DNA from: Pseudonocardia broussonetiae
GTDB taxonomy: Bacteria; Actinomycetota; Actinomycetes; Mycobacteriales; Pseudonocardiaceae
Length of the DNA stretch: 64,000 nucleotides
Reading direction: 5' to 3'
Assembly: GCF_013155125.1 (NCBI RefSeq)
Contig: NZ_CP053564.1
Span: 1,619,501 to 1,683,500, forward strand
Below, piece after piece: positions 30,509 through 39,574 of the stretch. A program made the position numbers and the translations under genes. The notes under the pieces are model-generated. The model did not search any database and was not told the DNA's origin. It worked only from the letters and a program-made list of their open reading frames with translations. Every line of letters starts with the position of its first letter. Within the stretch, counting starts at the first letter, position 1.

Positions 30509-31576
30509 TCAGGGGCGCACGCGGGCCAGCCACGCGCCCGGGTCCTCCAGCTCCGACCGCAGCGGCAGCGTCTCCGGGCTCGTCCAGACCCGGTTGAAGC
30601 CGTCCATCCCCGCCGCCAGCACCACGTGCCGGGTGAAGGCGGCGCCCACGGCGTACTGCTTGACCTTCGCGTCGACGCCCAGCAGCGCGCGCAGCACCCG
30701 GTCGACCAGGCCGCCCCCGCGGCGGCGGGCGGTGAACCGGCGGCGGATGGTGGCGACGCTGGGCACCACCTCGGGCCCCGCGGCGTCCATGACGTGGTCG
30801 GCGTGGCCCTCCAGCAGCGTGGTGAGGGCGAGCAGGCGGTCGAGCACCATGCGCTGCTCGGGACCCTGCAGCAGTTCGACGAGGGCGAGGGCGTCGCCGC
30901 GCGAGTCGCGCAGCGCGCGCACGGCGTCGGGCAGGCGATCGGCCAGGCCGCCGACGCTGTCGCCGGGCGAGATCGACAGCAGCCGGCCCACCTCCCCGGC
31001 GAAGTGGTCGCGCAGCCACGGCACGGCGGTGAACTGCAGCCGGTGCGTGGCCTCGTGCAGGCAGACCCACATCCCGAAGTCGGCGGACGGCACGTCGAGC
31101 GCCTGCTGCGCCGCGTGCACGTTGGGGGCGACGAGCAGCAGCCTGCCGCCGTCGTCCGGGCCGCCGAACGGGTCGTACTGGCCCAGCACGCGCCCGCCGA
31201 GGTAGGCGAGGACCCCACCGATCTGCAGGCCCGCCGTGCGCGCGGTGACGGCGCGGGCGAACCGGGGGGTGGCGGGCAGCCGGGCGCCGTCGGTCAGCGA
31301 CCGCATGCCCTCGACGGCCGCGAGCGCCCACGCGGGACGGTCGACGACGTCGGCGGGCAGCAGCGGCAGACCCGCGCCCAGCCCGGTGACGTCGCGGACG
31401 TGCCCCTCGGCGACGGCCGCGTCGGACCGCAGCCGCGCGACGAGCTCGGTGGCCTCGGCGATCGTCGCCTGGGGTCCGGGGGACGCCAGCCTCGCCGCGG
31501 TGCGGGCGGCGAGCCGCCAGTCGACGGGCAGCCCCTGCTCGGTGGCCGCGCCGTTGTCCTCGATCGTCTGTCCCAC
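30509..31576 (-). CDS. Zinc-dependent metalloprotease, DUF2342 family
   Basis: 355-residue protein of the actinobacterial DUF2342 family (Rv3626c in M. tuberculosis occupies the same place). The HExxH zinc motif is CLHEATHRLQF, with LLEGHADHVMD downstream as a likely third ligand region, and the Arg-rich RRRFTARRRGGG follows. Members are sometimes named for a link to F420 biosynthesis, but function is not settled. GTG 31576 is preferred because TAGCGT (31589-31584) stands 7 bases before it; a GTG at 31585 would overlap that box. Confidence 0.82.
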   Translation of the reverse strand: MGQTIEDNGAATEQGLPVDWRLAARTAARLASPGPQATIAEATELVARLRSDAAVAEGHVRDVTGLGAGLPLLPADVVDRPAWALAAVEGMRSLTDGARLPATPRFARAVTARTAGLQIGGVLAYLGGRVLGQYDPFGGPDDGGRLLLVAPNVHAAQQALDVPSADFGMWVCLHEATHRLQFTAVPWLRDHFAGEVGRLLSISPGDSVGGLADRLPDAVRALRDSRGDALALVELLQGPEQRMVLDRLLALTTLLEGHADHVMDAAGPEVVPSVATIRRRFTARRRGGGLVDRVLRALLGVDAKVKQYAVGAAFTRHVVLAAGMDGFNRVWTSPETLPLRSELEDPGAWLARVRP

Positions 31577-31596
31577 CCGATCCACGCTACGCACCG

Positions 31597-33015
31597 TCAG
31601 GTGCAGCCGCAGCCACTCAGCTCGGCGGCCAGCGCGTCGAGGCGTGGCCGCACGGTCGCGGGCGACGCCCCGTTCGACATGAACGCGAAGACGAGCAGCC
31701 GCCCGTCGGCGTCGGTGACCAGGCCCGCGAGGCTGCTGACGTTCGTCAGCGTGCCGGTCTTGGCCCGCACCAGCCCGCGCCCCGGCGACGACGGGGCCCC
31801 GGCGCCGAACCGGTCGTCGAGCGTGCCGTCGCCGCCCGCCACCGGGAGGCCGGTGACGAGCGGGCGCAGGAAGTCGGTGTCGCGGTCGCCCTCGGCCGGG
31901 GTGGCCGCCGCGGTGAGCAGCGTGCCGAGCACGCGGGCGGGCACCTCGTCGTCGGTGGAGAGCCCGCTGCCGTCGACGAGGACGGCGCCCGACGGGTCGA
32001 ACCCGGCCTGGGTGAGCGCGGCGAGGGTCTGCTCGGCGGCGCCGGCGAACGTCGGCTGCCCGCCCCGCGCGATCGCGACCTCGCGGGCCAGCGCCTCGGC
32101 GAGCACGTTGTCCGAGGTGCGCATGACGTGCTCGACGAGCTCGCTGAACGGCGCCGACGTGACCGAGCCGAGCCGCTGGGCGTCGGGGGCGGCGGTGCCC
32201 TCCTCGACGTCGTCGGCGCCGAGCAGCCGGGCCAGCGCCCGTCCGGCCTCCGCGGCGGGCTCGGTGGTGCGGGGGCCGTCCTGCAGCGTCGGGTCGGCGC
32301 GGCCGCCGTCGAGCATGAGCGGCACGATCGGGGCGACGAACCCGGCGCCGACGTCGGCCGGGTCCCAGCCGGGGGCCGAGGTGGGGCCGTCGTAGCGGCT
32401 GGTGTCGACGACGACCGTGTCGATCGGTCCGGGCATCGCCTGCTGCACCTCCGCGGCGAGCTCGGCCAGCCGCGCGGCGCCGGGGTAGGTGCCGTCCTCG
32501 CCCTCGGGGAGCGCGGTGAGCGTCGGGTCGCCGCCGCCGACCAGCACGACGCTGCCCGGCTCCGCCCCGGCGACGACGCGCGTGACGAAGCCGTCGGTGG
32601 GGTTGAGCGTCAGCAGCGCGGCGGCGGCCGTGAGGATCTTCGCGGTGGAGCCGGGCACCAGCGCGCGGTCGGCGTCGGAGGCCCACAGGACCTCGCCGGT
32701 GACGGGGTCGAGGACGGTGCCGGTGAAGCGGCCCGGCATCTCCTCGACGGCCGGGCCGAGCGCCGCCTCCAGCCCGGCGGTGGTCGGCGGCGGTGCGGTG
32801 GCGGCCAGCGGGCCCAGCGCGGGCACCGGCTCCGTGGGCTCGAGGGCGGCCGGCGCGCCGGTCAGCCCGAGGTCGGAGACGAGAGTCGGGGCCGTCAGCG
32901 AGACGGCGCTGCCCACTCCGCCGGCCAGCACGAGCACGGTGAGCACCGCGACCGCCCGTCGCACTCCGCGACCGGGTACGCGCAGCGTGTCACCGATCCG
33001 GCCCCCGAAACCCAC
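31597..33015 (-). CDS. dacB: D-alanyl-D-alanine carboxypeptidase/endopeptidase (PBP4 type)
   Basis: 472-residue peptidase family S13 enzyme that trims or cuts peptidoglycan cross-links outside the membrane. An N-terminal anchor or signal ([19 protein letters not shown]) precedes the domain. The active-site motifs are SxxK in GSTAKIL, SxN in [11 protein letters not shown] and KTG in [12 protein letters not shown]. The C-terminus ends in a CGCT pair of Cys. GTG 33015 is chosen because AGGAGG lies about 6 bases upstream; a GTG at 33063 would add 16 residues. The position before divergent ppa matches Rv3627c. Confidence 0.93.
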   Translation of the reverse strand: MGFGGRIGDTLRVPGRGVRRAVAVLTVLVLAGGVGSAVSLTAPTLVSDLGLTGAPAALEPTEPVPALGPLAATAPPPTTAGLEAALGPAVEEMPGRFTGTVLDPVTGEVLWASDADRALVPGSTAKILTAAAALLTLNPTDGFVTRVVAGAEPGSVVLVGGGDPTLTALPEGEDGTYPGAARLAELAAEVQQAMPGPIDTVVVDTSRYDGPTSAPGWDPADVGAGFVAPIVPLMLDGGRADPTLQDGPRTTEPAAEAGRALARLLGADDVEEGTAAPDAQRLGSVTSAPFSELVEHVMRTSDNVLAEALAREVAIARGGQPTFAGAAEQTLAALTQAGFDPSGAVLVDGSGLSTDDEVPARVLGTLLTAAATPAEGDRDTDFLRPLVTGLPVAGGDGTLDDRFGAGAPSSPGRGLVRAKTGTLTNVSSLAGLVTDADGRLLVFAFMSNGASPATVRPRLDALAAELSGCGCT

Positions 33016-33152
33016 GCCAACCTCCTCGTCGGCCCCACCCGGTGGGTGGGTGCGCAACAGCACTGTCGGCCGGTCACGTCCACGGGGAGGCGGTCCCCCA
33101 CACTAGAGGGGTCCGACGTACAGCCGTTCCCGAACCTCAGGAGAGTACCCCA

Positions 33153-33671
33153 GTGGACTTCGACGTCACCATCGAGATCCCCAAGGGCGGGCGCAACAAG
33201 TACGAGGTGGACCACAAGACCGGGCGGATCCGCCTGGACCGCACGCTGTTCACCGCCACCCAGTACCCCGCCGACTACGGCTTCATCGACGACAGCCTGG
33301 GCGAGGACGGCGACCCCCTCGACGCGCTGGTGCTCGTCCGCGAGCCCACGTTCCCGGGCTGCATCATCCTGTGCCGCGCGATCGGCATGTTCCGGATGAA
33401 GGACGAGATGGGCGGCGACGACAAGGTGCTGTGCGTGCCGTCGGTCGACCCCCGCCAGGAGCACCTGCGCGACATCCACCACCTCGCCGAGTTCGACCGC
33501 GCCGAGATCCAGCACTTCTTCGAGATCTACAAGGAGCTCGAGCCCGGCAAGAGCGTCGAGGGCGCCACGTGGGTGGGCCGCGCCGACGCCGAGCGCGAGG
33601 TCCGGGCGTCGTGGAAGCGCGCCCAGGACGCCGCGGCGGCCGAGGCCGAGGGCGAGCCCACCGGCCACTGA
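33153..33671 (+). CDS. ppa: Inorganic pyrophosphatase
   Basis: 172-residue family I soluble pyrophosphatase that hydrolyses PPi and drives biosynthetic reactions. The metal-binding signature is [11 protein letters not shown], with [15 protein letters not shown] and [11 protein letters not shown] upstream. GTG 33153 has a CAGGAGAG ribosome site 8 bases upstream and starts with [11 protein letters not shown], the normal beginning of the family. Transcribed divergently from dacB; followed by a perfect palindromic terminator. Confidence 0.96.
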   Translation: MDFDVTIEIPKGGRNKYEVDHKTGRIRLDRTLFTATQYPADYGFIDDSLGEDGDPLDALVLVREPTFPGCIILCRAIGMFRMKDEMGGDDKVLCVPSVDPRQEHLRDIHHLAEFDRAEIQHFFEIYKELEPGKSVEGATWVGRADAEREVRASWKRAQDAAAAEAEGEPTGH

Positions 33672-33679
33672 GCCTGCGA

Positions 33680-33719
33680 ACGACGGACGGCCCCCTCCGC
33701 GGAGGGGGCCGTCCGTCGT
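33680..33719. terminator. Perfect 40-bp palindromic terminator after ppa
   Basis: Both arms (33680-33699 and 33700-33719) are fully complementary with no loop bases; the core is CCCCCTCCGCGGAGGGGG. It lies 8 bases past the ppa stop and 8 bases before the stop of the convergent MFS gene, so it can serve both strands. Confidence 0.85.
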
Positions 33720-33726
33720 CTGCGGG

Positions 33727-35925
33727 CTACTCGGCCGCGTGCGCCCCGTGCCGCGGGGCCAGCGGGCCCTCCTCCTCGGACAGGCCGAGCAGGTCCTGGA
33801 CCTGGCGCGGGCTCAGGCCCTGCGCGACGAGCTCCTCGGACGCCCCGTCGAGCTCGGCGGTGCGCACCTCCAGCTCGCGGCGCGCGTGCCGCACGGCGTC
33901 GCGCGCCCGCTCGGCCGTGGCCACGACGGTGAGCGCGCGGGTCGGGTCGGGCAGCAGCATCGCGAGGAGCCGGTCACGGGCGTCGGTGCCGGCCGGGGCG
34001 GGCTCGGCCGGCGGAGCGACCTGCTCGGTGCGCGGCTCGGCGAGCACGCCCACCGCGGCCGAGCCGCTGCCGCTGCCGTTGGCACTGCCGTTGCCGCTGC
34101 CGTTGCCGTTGCCGTGCACGGACCCGTTGCCGTTCACCGGGTGGGCACCCGCGGTGATCGCCGCGCCGTGCACCGGGCGCGGCGCCGTCGCGGGGCCCTC
34201 GGGGCCCTCGGGGACGTCGTCGGCCGGGGCCGGGACCGCGTCCGGTCCGCCCTCCGCGGCCGCCGCCGCGGCAGCGGCGACCTCGTCGTTGCGGGCGTCG
34301 ACGCCCGACCGGGTGCGCAGCGGCACCTCCTTCATCATGATCACCGCGAACAGCCCGAGGACCAGCACCGCGGCGGCGCCGAGGAAGACGACGCTCATCG
34401 AGCCCGCGAAGCCGTCGAGGATCGGGCGGGCCAGCACCGGGTCGGCCGTGGCGAGGAACGACGAGTCGTCGAGCGACAGCCCGCCGCCGCCCTGCAGGCC
34501 CTGGAGGATCGGCGCGTTGGCGGGGTTGGCCAGCACGGCCGGGTCGGTGAGCGCGGCCTGGAAGGCCGGGGTGCCGGCGGCGGCGCGGAAGTTGTCGGCG
34601 ACCCGCCCGCCCAGGACGCTGAACAGCACGGAGATGAACACCGCGGTGCCCAGCGTGCCGCCCATCTGCCGGAAGAACGTGGCCGACGCGGTGGCGACGC
34701 CCATGTCGCGCGGTGCCGCGTCGTTCTGCACGGCCAGCGTCAGCGGCTGCATGTTGCCGCCCAGGCCCCAGCCGATCACGACCATGATCAGCGCGACCTG
34801 CCAGTACGGGGTGTCGACGCCGATGAACGACAGCGCGCCGATGCCGAGGATCATCAGCGAGAGGCCGATGATCGGCCAGATCTTGTAGCGGCCGGTGCGG
34901 GAGATCATCTGCCCGGAGAAGACCGACATGCTCATGATACCGAGCACCAGCGGCAGCGTCTGCAGGCCGGCCTCGGTGGGCGTCGACCCCTTGACGATCT
35001 GCAGGTACAGCGGCAGCAGCGCGAGCGCGCCGAACATCCCGATGCCCGCGATGAAGCCGGCGACCGAGCCCCAGGCGAACACGCCGCTGCGGAACATCCG
35101 CAGGGGCAGCAGCGCGTCGTCGCCGATGCGCCGCTCCAGCAGGACGAACGCGACGATGCCGAGCACGCCGACGGCGTAGCAGGCGATCGAGCGCCCGGAG
35201 TCCCACCCCCAGATCCGGCCCTGCTCCGCGACGATCAGCAGCGGCACCAGGCCGACGACGAGCGCGAGCGCGCCGGGCCAGTCGATGCGGTGCGAGCGCT
35301 TGGTGTGCGGGACGTTCAGGACCTTGGTGACGACGGCCAGCGCGAGGATGCCGAGCGGGACGTTGATGAGGAAGACCCAGCGCCACCCGGTGATGCCGAG
35401 GATCTCGGCCTGGCCGGCGAAGAAGCCGCCCGCGACCGGGCCGAGCACGCTCGACGTGCCGAAGACGGCGACGAAGTAGCCCTGGTACTTGGCGCGCTCA
35501 CGGGGCGCGACGATGTCGCCGATGATCGTCAGGGCCAGCGAGAACAGGCCGCCGGCGCCGAGTCCCTGGATCGCCCGGAACGCGGCGAGCTGGTACATCG
35601 ACGTGGCGAACGTGCACGCGATCGAGCCGAGGACGAAGATCCCGATGGCGATGAGGAACAGCGGCTTGCGGCCGAAGATGTCGGACAGCTTGCCGTAGAG
35701 CGGCGTGGTGATCGTGGCGGTGATCAGGTAGGCGGTGGTCGCCCACGCCTGCAGGCTCAGCCCGTCGAGGTCGTCGGCGATCGTCCGGATCGACGTCGCG
35801 ACGATGGTCTGGTCGAGCGCGGCCAGGAACATGCCGATCATCAGCCCGGCGAAGATCGTGAGGATCTGCTTGTGGCTGAGTGACCCGGCTGCGGTCGGCG
35901 CGGGTGCCGCGGTGGGCGCGGACAT
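33727..35925 (-). CDS. DHA2-type MFS drug efflux transporter with long tail
   Basis: 732-residue transporter with 14 predicted helices in the first 545 residues, of the EmrB/QacA (DHA2) group. Motifs are FLAALDQTIVATSIRTI in helix 1, GKLSDIFGRKPLFL and motif C GPVAGGFFAG. The last 180 residues are cytoplasmic: an acidic/Ala stretch, an Asn-Gly/Ser-Gly repeat linker (NGNGSVHGNGNGSGNGS) and a helical module ending SPRQVQDLLGLSEEEG. This tail is not part of normal DHA2 carriers. ATG 35925 follows the marR stop by 8 bases, so the pair forms a regulator-efflux operon. Confidence 0.9.
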   Translation of the reverse strand: MSAPTAAPAPTAAGSLSHKQILTIFAGLMIGMFLAALDQTIVATSIRTIADDLDGLSLQAWATTAYLITATITTPLYGKLSDIFGRKPLFLIAIGIFVLGSIACTFATSMYQLAAFRAIQGLGAGGLFSLALTIIGDIVAPRERAKYQGYFVAVFGTSSVLGPVAGGFFAGQAEILGITGWRWVFLINVPLGILALAVVTKVLNVPHTKRSHRIDWPGALALVVGLVPLLIVAEQGRIWGWDSGRSIACYAVGVLGIVAFVLLERRIGDDALLPLRMFRSGVFAWGSVAGFIAGIGMFGALALLPLYLQIVKGSTPTEAGLQTLPLVLGIMSMSVFSGQMISRTGRYKIWPIIGLSLMILGIGALSFIGVDTPYWQVALIMVVIGWGLGGNMQPLTLAVQNDAAPRDMGVATASATFFRQMGGTLGTAVFISVLFSVLGGRVADNFRAAAGTPAFQAALTDPAVLANPANAPILQGLQGGGGLSLDDSSFLATADPVLARPILDGFAGSMSVVFLGAAAVLVLGLFAVIMMKEVPLRTRSGVDARNDEVAAAAAAAAEGGPDAVPAPADDVPEGPEGPATAPRPVHGAAITAGAHPVNGNGSVHGNGNGSGNGSANGSGSGSAAVGVLAEPRTEQVAPPAEPAPAGTDARDRLLAMLLPDPTRALTVVATAERARDAVRHARRELEVRTAELDGASEELVAQGLSPRQVQDLLGLSEEEGPLAPRHGAHAAE

Positions 35926-35933
35926 GGTTCTCC

Positions 35934-36425
35934 TCACGACCGGCCGGCCGCGGCGGCCGGTCCGGTGCTGATCCTGTGCTGGTTCTCGAAGTCGGTGGTG
36001 AAGCGGACGAGCAGGTCGGCGAACCGCGCGCGGTCGGCCGGGTCCCACTCGCCCATGAGCCCGGCGATGCGCTCGTTGCGGTTGCGGCGGTTCTCCTCGA
36101 AGACCCGCCTGCCCTCGTCGGTGGCAGCGAGCAGCGTGGCGCGGCCGTCCTCGGGGTCGGCCGTGCGCTCGACGAGCCCGAGCCGCACGAGCTGGGCGAC
36201 CTGCCGGCTGATCGTGGACGGGTCGGAGTACACCGACTCCGCCAGCGTGCCCGCCCGCTGCGGCCCGTCCTTCACGAGGTGGACGAGCAGGATGTAGGTG
36301 GCGCGCTCGACCGCGTCGGGGTGGTCGGCCTGGTACTGGGCCTGCTTGCGCTCCAGCAGCCGGACGAGCCGGACGAGCTGGGTGCCGACGAGGTCGGCTG
36401 TGGTGATCTCCGCGTCGGAGTGCAC
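35934..36425 (-). CDS. MarR family transcriptional regulator
   Basis: 163-residue winged-helix protein. The recognition segment is QRAGTLAESVYSDPSTISRQ, followed by LVRLGLVERTADPEDGRATL, the wing typical of MarR. It is the first gene of the operon with the DHA2 transporter and probably represses it, with release by the transported compound. GTG 36425 is used. A palindromic site just upstream is the likely operator. Confidence 0.9.
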   Translation of the reverse strand: MHSDAEITTADLVGTQLVRLVRLLERKQAQYQADHPDAVERATYILLVHLVKDGPQRAGTLAESVYSDPSTISRQVAQLVRLGLVERTADPEDGRATLLAATDEGRRVFEENRRNRNERIAGLMGEWDPADRARFADLLVRFTTDFENQHRISTGPAAAAGRS

Positions 36426-36444
36426 GGGTCTTTACCTCGGGTTT

Positions 36445-36481
36445 GCATGCGGCATACAACAAGTTGTCGACCGCAAGCATG
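36445..36481. promoter_or_regulatory. Probable MarR operator
   Basis: Nested inverted repeats 20 bases upstream of marR. Inner ACAAC (36456-36460) pairs with GTTGT (36463-36467) across two bases; outer GCATGCGG (36445-36452) faces CCGCAAGCATG (36471-36481). The patch is AT-rich against its surroundings. Confidence 0.6.
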
Positions 36482-36521
36482 TACCCGCCGTCCGCGGGTC
36501 CGCAACCTGGTTGCGTGTGAT

Positions 36522-36773
36522 CTACCCCGTCGTGAGCAGGGCGCGTCCGGCGTCGGTCGCGGTGGCGGGCTGCACCGGCACGCTGGTGTCGGGCGCCGCG
36601 ACGAGACCGAGGTCGACGAGCCTGCGGGCGACGGAGGAGTCGGCGCACGCCAGCCCGTCGACGAGGAGCACGGGTTCGCACCCGCCGCGGAACTGGCAGC
36701 GCCCGGCGTCCACCGCGCGCAGCAGCGCCCGTTCTCGTCCGCTCACCGTGACCGCCACCGGCATGTCCGCCAT
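36522..36773 (-). CDS. Small hypothetical protein
   Basis: 83-residue protein not recognised. It reads like one small wing or helix domain: an N-terminal VTVSGRERALLRAVDAGR, a Cys pair in GRCQFRGGCEPVLLVDG, a helix ADSSVARRLVDLGLV and a C-terminal PATATDAGRALL. The last part resembles the ends of small winged-helix proteins. GGAGGAG lies 7 bases before ATG 36773. It precedes marR on the same strand with a 96-base gap. It might be part of the same regulatory unit. Confidence 0.6.
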   Translation of the reverse strand: MADMPVAVTVSGRERALLRAVDAGRCQFRGGCEPVLLVDGLACADSSVARRLVDLGLVAAPDTSVPVQPATATDAGRALLTTG

Positions 36774-36858
36774 CTCCCGACTCCTCCGGACGACTTCCGA
36801 CCACCAGGGGTCGCTCTGCTACTGGAGTAGTCGCCCTGGGCCGTCCGGGTGTTTCAGG

Positions 36859-38070
36859 TCACGCCCGCTCGAACACCGCCGCGAGTCCCTGGCCGCCGCC
36901 GATGCACATCGTCTCCAGCCCGTAGCGGGCCTCCCGCCGGTCCATCTCGCGGGTGAGCGTGGCCAGGATGCGGCCGCCCGTGGCCCCGACGGGGTGGCCG
37001 AGCGAGATGCCCGAGCCGTGCACGTTGACGCGGTCCATGTCGGCGTCGGTGAGCTTCCACTCGCGCGTGCAGGCGAGCACCTGCGCGGCGAACGCCTCGT
37101 TCAGCTCGATGAGGTCCATGTCGGCCAGGCGCAGCGACGCGGCGTCCAGCGCCTTCGCGACGGCGGGCACCGGACCGATCCCCATCGTCGCGGGCGCCAC
37201 GCCGCCCACGCCCCACGACACGAGCCGTGCGAGCGGGCGCAGGCCGAGCTCCTCGGCGCGCGCGGGGTGGGTGACGACGCAGATCGACGCCCCGTCGTTC
37301 TGGCCGCTCGCGTTGCCCGCGGTGACGGTGGCGTCGGGGTCGTCGCGGCCCAGGATCGGGCGCAGCCCCGCGAGCTTCTCCACCGAGGAGTCGGCGCGGA
37401 TGTGCTCGTCGGCCTCGACGACGGTGTCGCCCTTCCGCCCCTTCACCGTGACGGGCACGATCTCGTCGGCGAACAGTCCGGAGTCGCGCGCGGCGGCCGC
37501 CCGGTGGTGGCTGCGGACGGCGAACTCGTCCTGCTCGGCGCGCGGGATCGCGTACTCGCGGCGCAGGTTCTCCGCGGTCTCCAGCATCCCGCCGGGGACC
37601 GGGAAGTTCACCCCGCCCGCGGTGACCCGCCCGCGCGCGAGCGAGTCGTGCAGCAGGACGCCGGGGCCGGCCTTCGCGCCCCAGCGCATCGACGTCGAGT
37701 AGAAGGACGCGTTCGACATCGACTCGGCCCCGCCGGCCAGCACGACGTCGGACGCGCCCGCCTGCACCTGCATCGCCGCGTAGAGCACGGCCTGCAGACC
37801 GGACCCGCAGCGGCGGTCGATCTGCAGCCCCGTGACGCTCACCGGCAGCCCGGCGTCGAGCGCGGCGACCCGGCCGATCGCGGGCGCGTCCATCGTGGGG
37901 TAGCAGTGCCCGAGGAGCACGTCGTCGACGGCGTCCGGGGGCAGACCGGTGCGGTCGAGCAGGCCGCGGATGACCGTGGCGGCCAGCTCGTGCGCCGGGA
38001 CGTCGCGCAGGGACCCGCCGAAACCCCCGACGGGGGTCCGCAGCGGCTCGCAGATCACCGCCTCGCGCAT
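36859..38070 (-). CDS. Acetyl-CoA acetyltransferase (thiolase)
   Basis: 403-residue thiolase. The acyl-enzyme Cys is C88 in DRRCGSGLQA, the His is in NVHGSGISLGHPVGATGG, and the second Cys in METMCIGGGQG-like ETMCIGGGQGLA. ELNEAFAAQ is also conserved. It can act in beta-oxidation or in acetoacetyl-CoA formation. ATG 38070 shares one base with the stop of the MaoC-like gene (TGATG), so the two are coupled and probably handle the same acyl-CoA path. Confidence 0.93.
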   Translation of the reverse strand: MREAVICEPLRTPVGGFGGSLRDVPAHELAATVIRGLLDRTGLPPDAVDDVLLGHCYPTMDAPAIGRVAALDAGLPVSVTGLQIDRRCGSGLQAVLYAAMQVQAGASDVVLAGGAESMSNASFYSTSMRWGAKAGPGVLLHDSLARGRVTAGGVNFPVPGGMLETAENLRREYAIPRAEQDEFAVRSHHRAAAARDSGLFADEIVPVTVKGRKGDTVVEADEHIRADSSVEKLAGLRPILGRDDPDATVTAGNASGQNDGASICVVTHPARAEELGLRPLARLVSWGVGGVAPATMGIGPVPAVAKALDAASLRLADMDLIELNEAFAAQVLACTREWKLTDADMDRVNVHGSGISLGHPVGATGGRILATLTREMDRREARYGLETMCIGGGQGLAAVFERA

Positions 38071-38522
38071 CAGACGTACCGGCGGGTCAGCCACTCGGCG
38101 ACGAGCGCCGGACGCTCCGCGCCCTCGATCTCGACGGTGATCTTCGTGATCACCTGCACGCCGCCGGTGACGTCGGTGACCTCGTCGAGGTCGACCACCG
38201 CGCGCACCTTGCTGCCCACCGGCACCGGGGAGGTGAACCGCACCTTGTTGAGGCCGTAGTTCACGCCCATCTTCGTGCCGTGCACCTCGAAGACCGAGGA
38301 GACGAGCGAGGGCAGCAGCGACAGGGTGAGGAAGCCGTGCGCGATCGTCGTGCCGAACGGACCCTCCTTCGCCCGCTCCGGGTCGACGTGGATCCACTGG
38401 TGGTCGTCGGTGGCGTCGGCGAACGTGTCGATCTGGTTCTGCTCGATCGTCACCCAGTCGCCCGTGCCCAGCTGCGTTCCCACCGCGGCCCGCAGGTCGT
38501 CCACTCCGTCGAAGACGCGCAT
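38070..38522 (-). CDS. MaoC-like (R)-enoyl-CoA hydratase
   Basis: 150-residue hot-dog fold protein. The hydratase-2 motif is DATDDHQWIHVDPERAKEG with the catalytic Asp and His, followed by GTTIAHGFLTLSLLPSLV. It hydrates 2-enoyl-CoA to (R)-3-hydroxyacyl-CoA. Similar single-domain proteins are often annotated as NodN or MaoC family. It lies directly upstream of and overlaps the thiolase. Confidence 0.9.
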   Translation of the reverse strand: MRVFDGVDDLRAAVGTQLGTGDWVTIEQNQIDTFADATDDHQWIHVDPERAKEGPFGTTIAHGFLTLSLLPSLVSSVFEVHGTKMGVNYGLNKVRFTSPVPVGSKVRAVVDLDEVTDVTGGVQVITKITVEIEGAERPALVAEWLTRRYV

Positions 38523-38624
38523 CGATGCTCCCGAAGATCGGTGACTCGTGTCGGGACCACCCTGCCACGCTCCGCGCTGCTGCGGGCGGTGGTGGCGGTT
38601 ACTGTCCGCGAGGCGGAAGGGCGG

Positions 38625-39539
38625 GTGACGACGGTGGACGGCACGGCGGGGATCGTCGACCACCTGGCCGTCCCCTACGCCCGGCCCGAGCAGCTCGCCG
38701 ACCGCCTCGAGCCGGTGCTCGACACGGCGCTCGCGGCGGGCGACCCGGTGCTCGCGGTGCTGGACGGGCCCGAGCGCGACGCCCTCCGCACCCGCCTGGG
38801 GACCGCGGCCCGGCGCGTCGAGTTCGCCGCCCCGGCCGACGTCCACGCGGTCCCGGCGTTCACCGTCGCGGTGCGGTGGGCGCGGCTCGCGCGCGGGCTC
38901 GCCTCGGGGCGGGTGCTCGTCGTCGGGCAGCACCTCGACCTCCCCGGCAGCCCCGACGCGCACTGGCCGCGGCTCGACATGGCCGTCGACGTCGCCATCG
39001 CGGGCCTGCCGATCACCGTGCTGTGCCCGTGCGGGGAGTCCGACCCCACGCTGGACACGACGCACCCCCTGGTGCTCACCGCCACCGGCCGCCGCACCGG
39101 CGCCGGCTACCGGGCCCCGCTCGAGGCCGTGGTCGGGTACCCGCCGCCGCCCCCGCCCGACCTCGGGCCCAGCGCGGTCGACCTGCCCTTCGGGCTCGAC
39201 GACCTGTCCGCCGTGCGCCGCCGCACCGCGGAGGCGGGGGCCGCGGCCGGGCTCGCGCCCGACCGGGTCGCCGACTTCGTCCTCGCCGTCAACGAGCTCG
39301 CCACCAACAGCGTCGAGCACGGCGCGGGCGCGGGCCGGCTTCGGGTGTGGACCGCCCCCGGCCTGCTCACGGTCGAGGTCGCCGACCACGGCCGGATGGA
39401 CGTGCCCTTCCCCGGCCTGGTGCCCCCGTCGCCGACCGGGCAGCGCGGCCGCGGCCTGTGGCTCGCCTCCGAGCTCAGCGACGTCCTCGAGGTGTGGAGC
39501 GACCCGACGGGCACCGTGATCCGGGCCCGGGCCTGGTAG
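38625..39539 (+). CDS. MEDS sensor domain fused to anti-sigma-type HATPase
   Basis: 304-residue regulator. Residues about 5-170 fit the MEDS (DcmR-like) sensory domain found with many actinobacterial anti-sigma kinases. The C-terminal 120 residues are an RsbW/HATPase_c domain: NELATNSVEHGAGAGRL is the N box, VADHGRMDVP a G1-like motif and GRGLWLASELSD the G2 box. Such proteins usually act in partner-switching circuits with an STAS antagonist and a sigma factor, neither of which is nearby. GTG 38625 has GGAAGGG upstream. Divergent from the MaoC gene. Confidence 0.8.
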   Translation: MTTVDGTAGIVDHLAVPYARPEQLADRLEPVLDTALAAGDPVLAVLDGPERDALRTRLGTAARRVEFAAPADVHAVPAFTVAVRWARLARGLASGRVLVVGQHLDLPGSPDAHWPRLDMAVDVAIAGLPITVLCPCGESDPTLDTTHPLVLTATGRRTGAGYRAPLEAVVGYPPPPPPDLGPSAVDLPFGLDDLSAVRRRTAEAGAAAGLAPDRVADFVLAVNELATNSVEHGAGAGRLRVWTAPGLLTVEVADHGRMDVPFPGLVPPSPTGQRGRGLWLASELSDVLEVWSDPTGTVIRARAW

Positions 39540-39571
39540 CGCCCGGTCGGGTCTGCGCCCGGTCGGGTCTG
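39540..39571. repeat. 16-bp direct repeat between convergent genes
   Basis: GCGCCCGGTCGGGTCT occurs twice in a row (39540-39571) in the short gap between the MEDS-HATPase and oxidoreductase genes. Confidence 0.8.
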
Positions 39572-39574
39572 CGC

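Noticed and set aside
33680..33719. Membership of the ppa terminator in the Pal40 family
   Set aside because: It is also a 40-bp palindrome, but lacks the GTGAG/CTCAC ends and is a perfect inverted repeat; equal length is probably chance.
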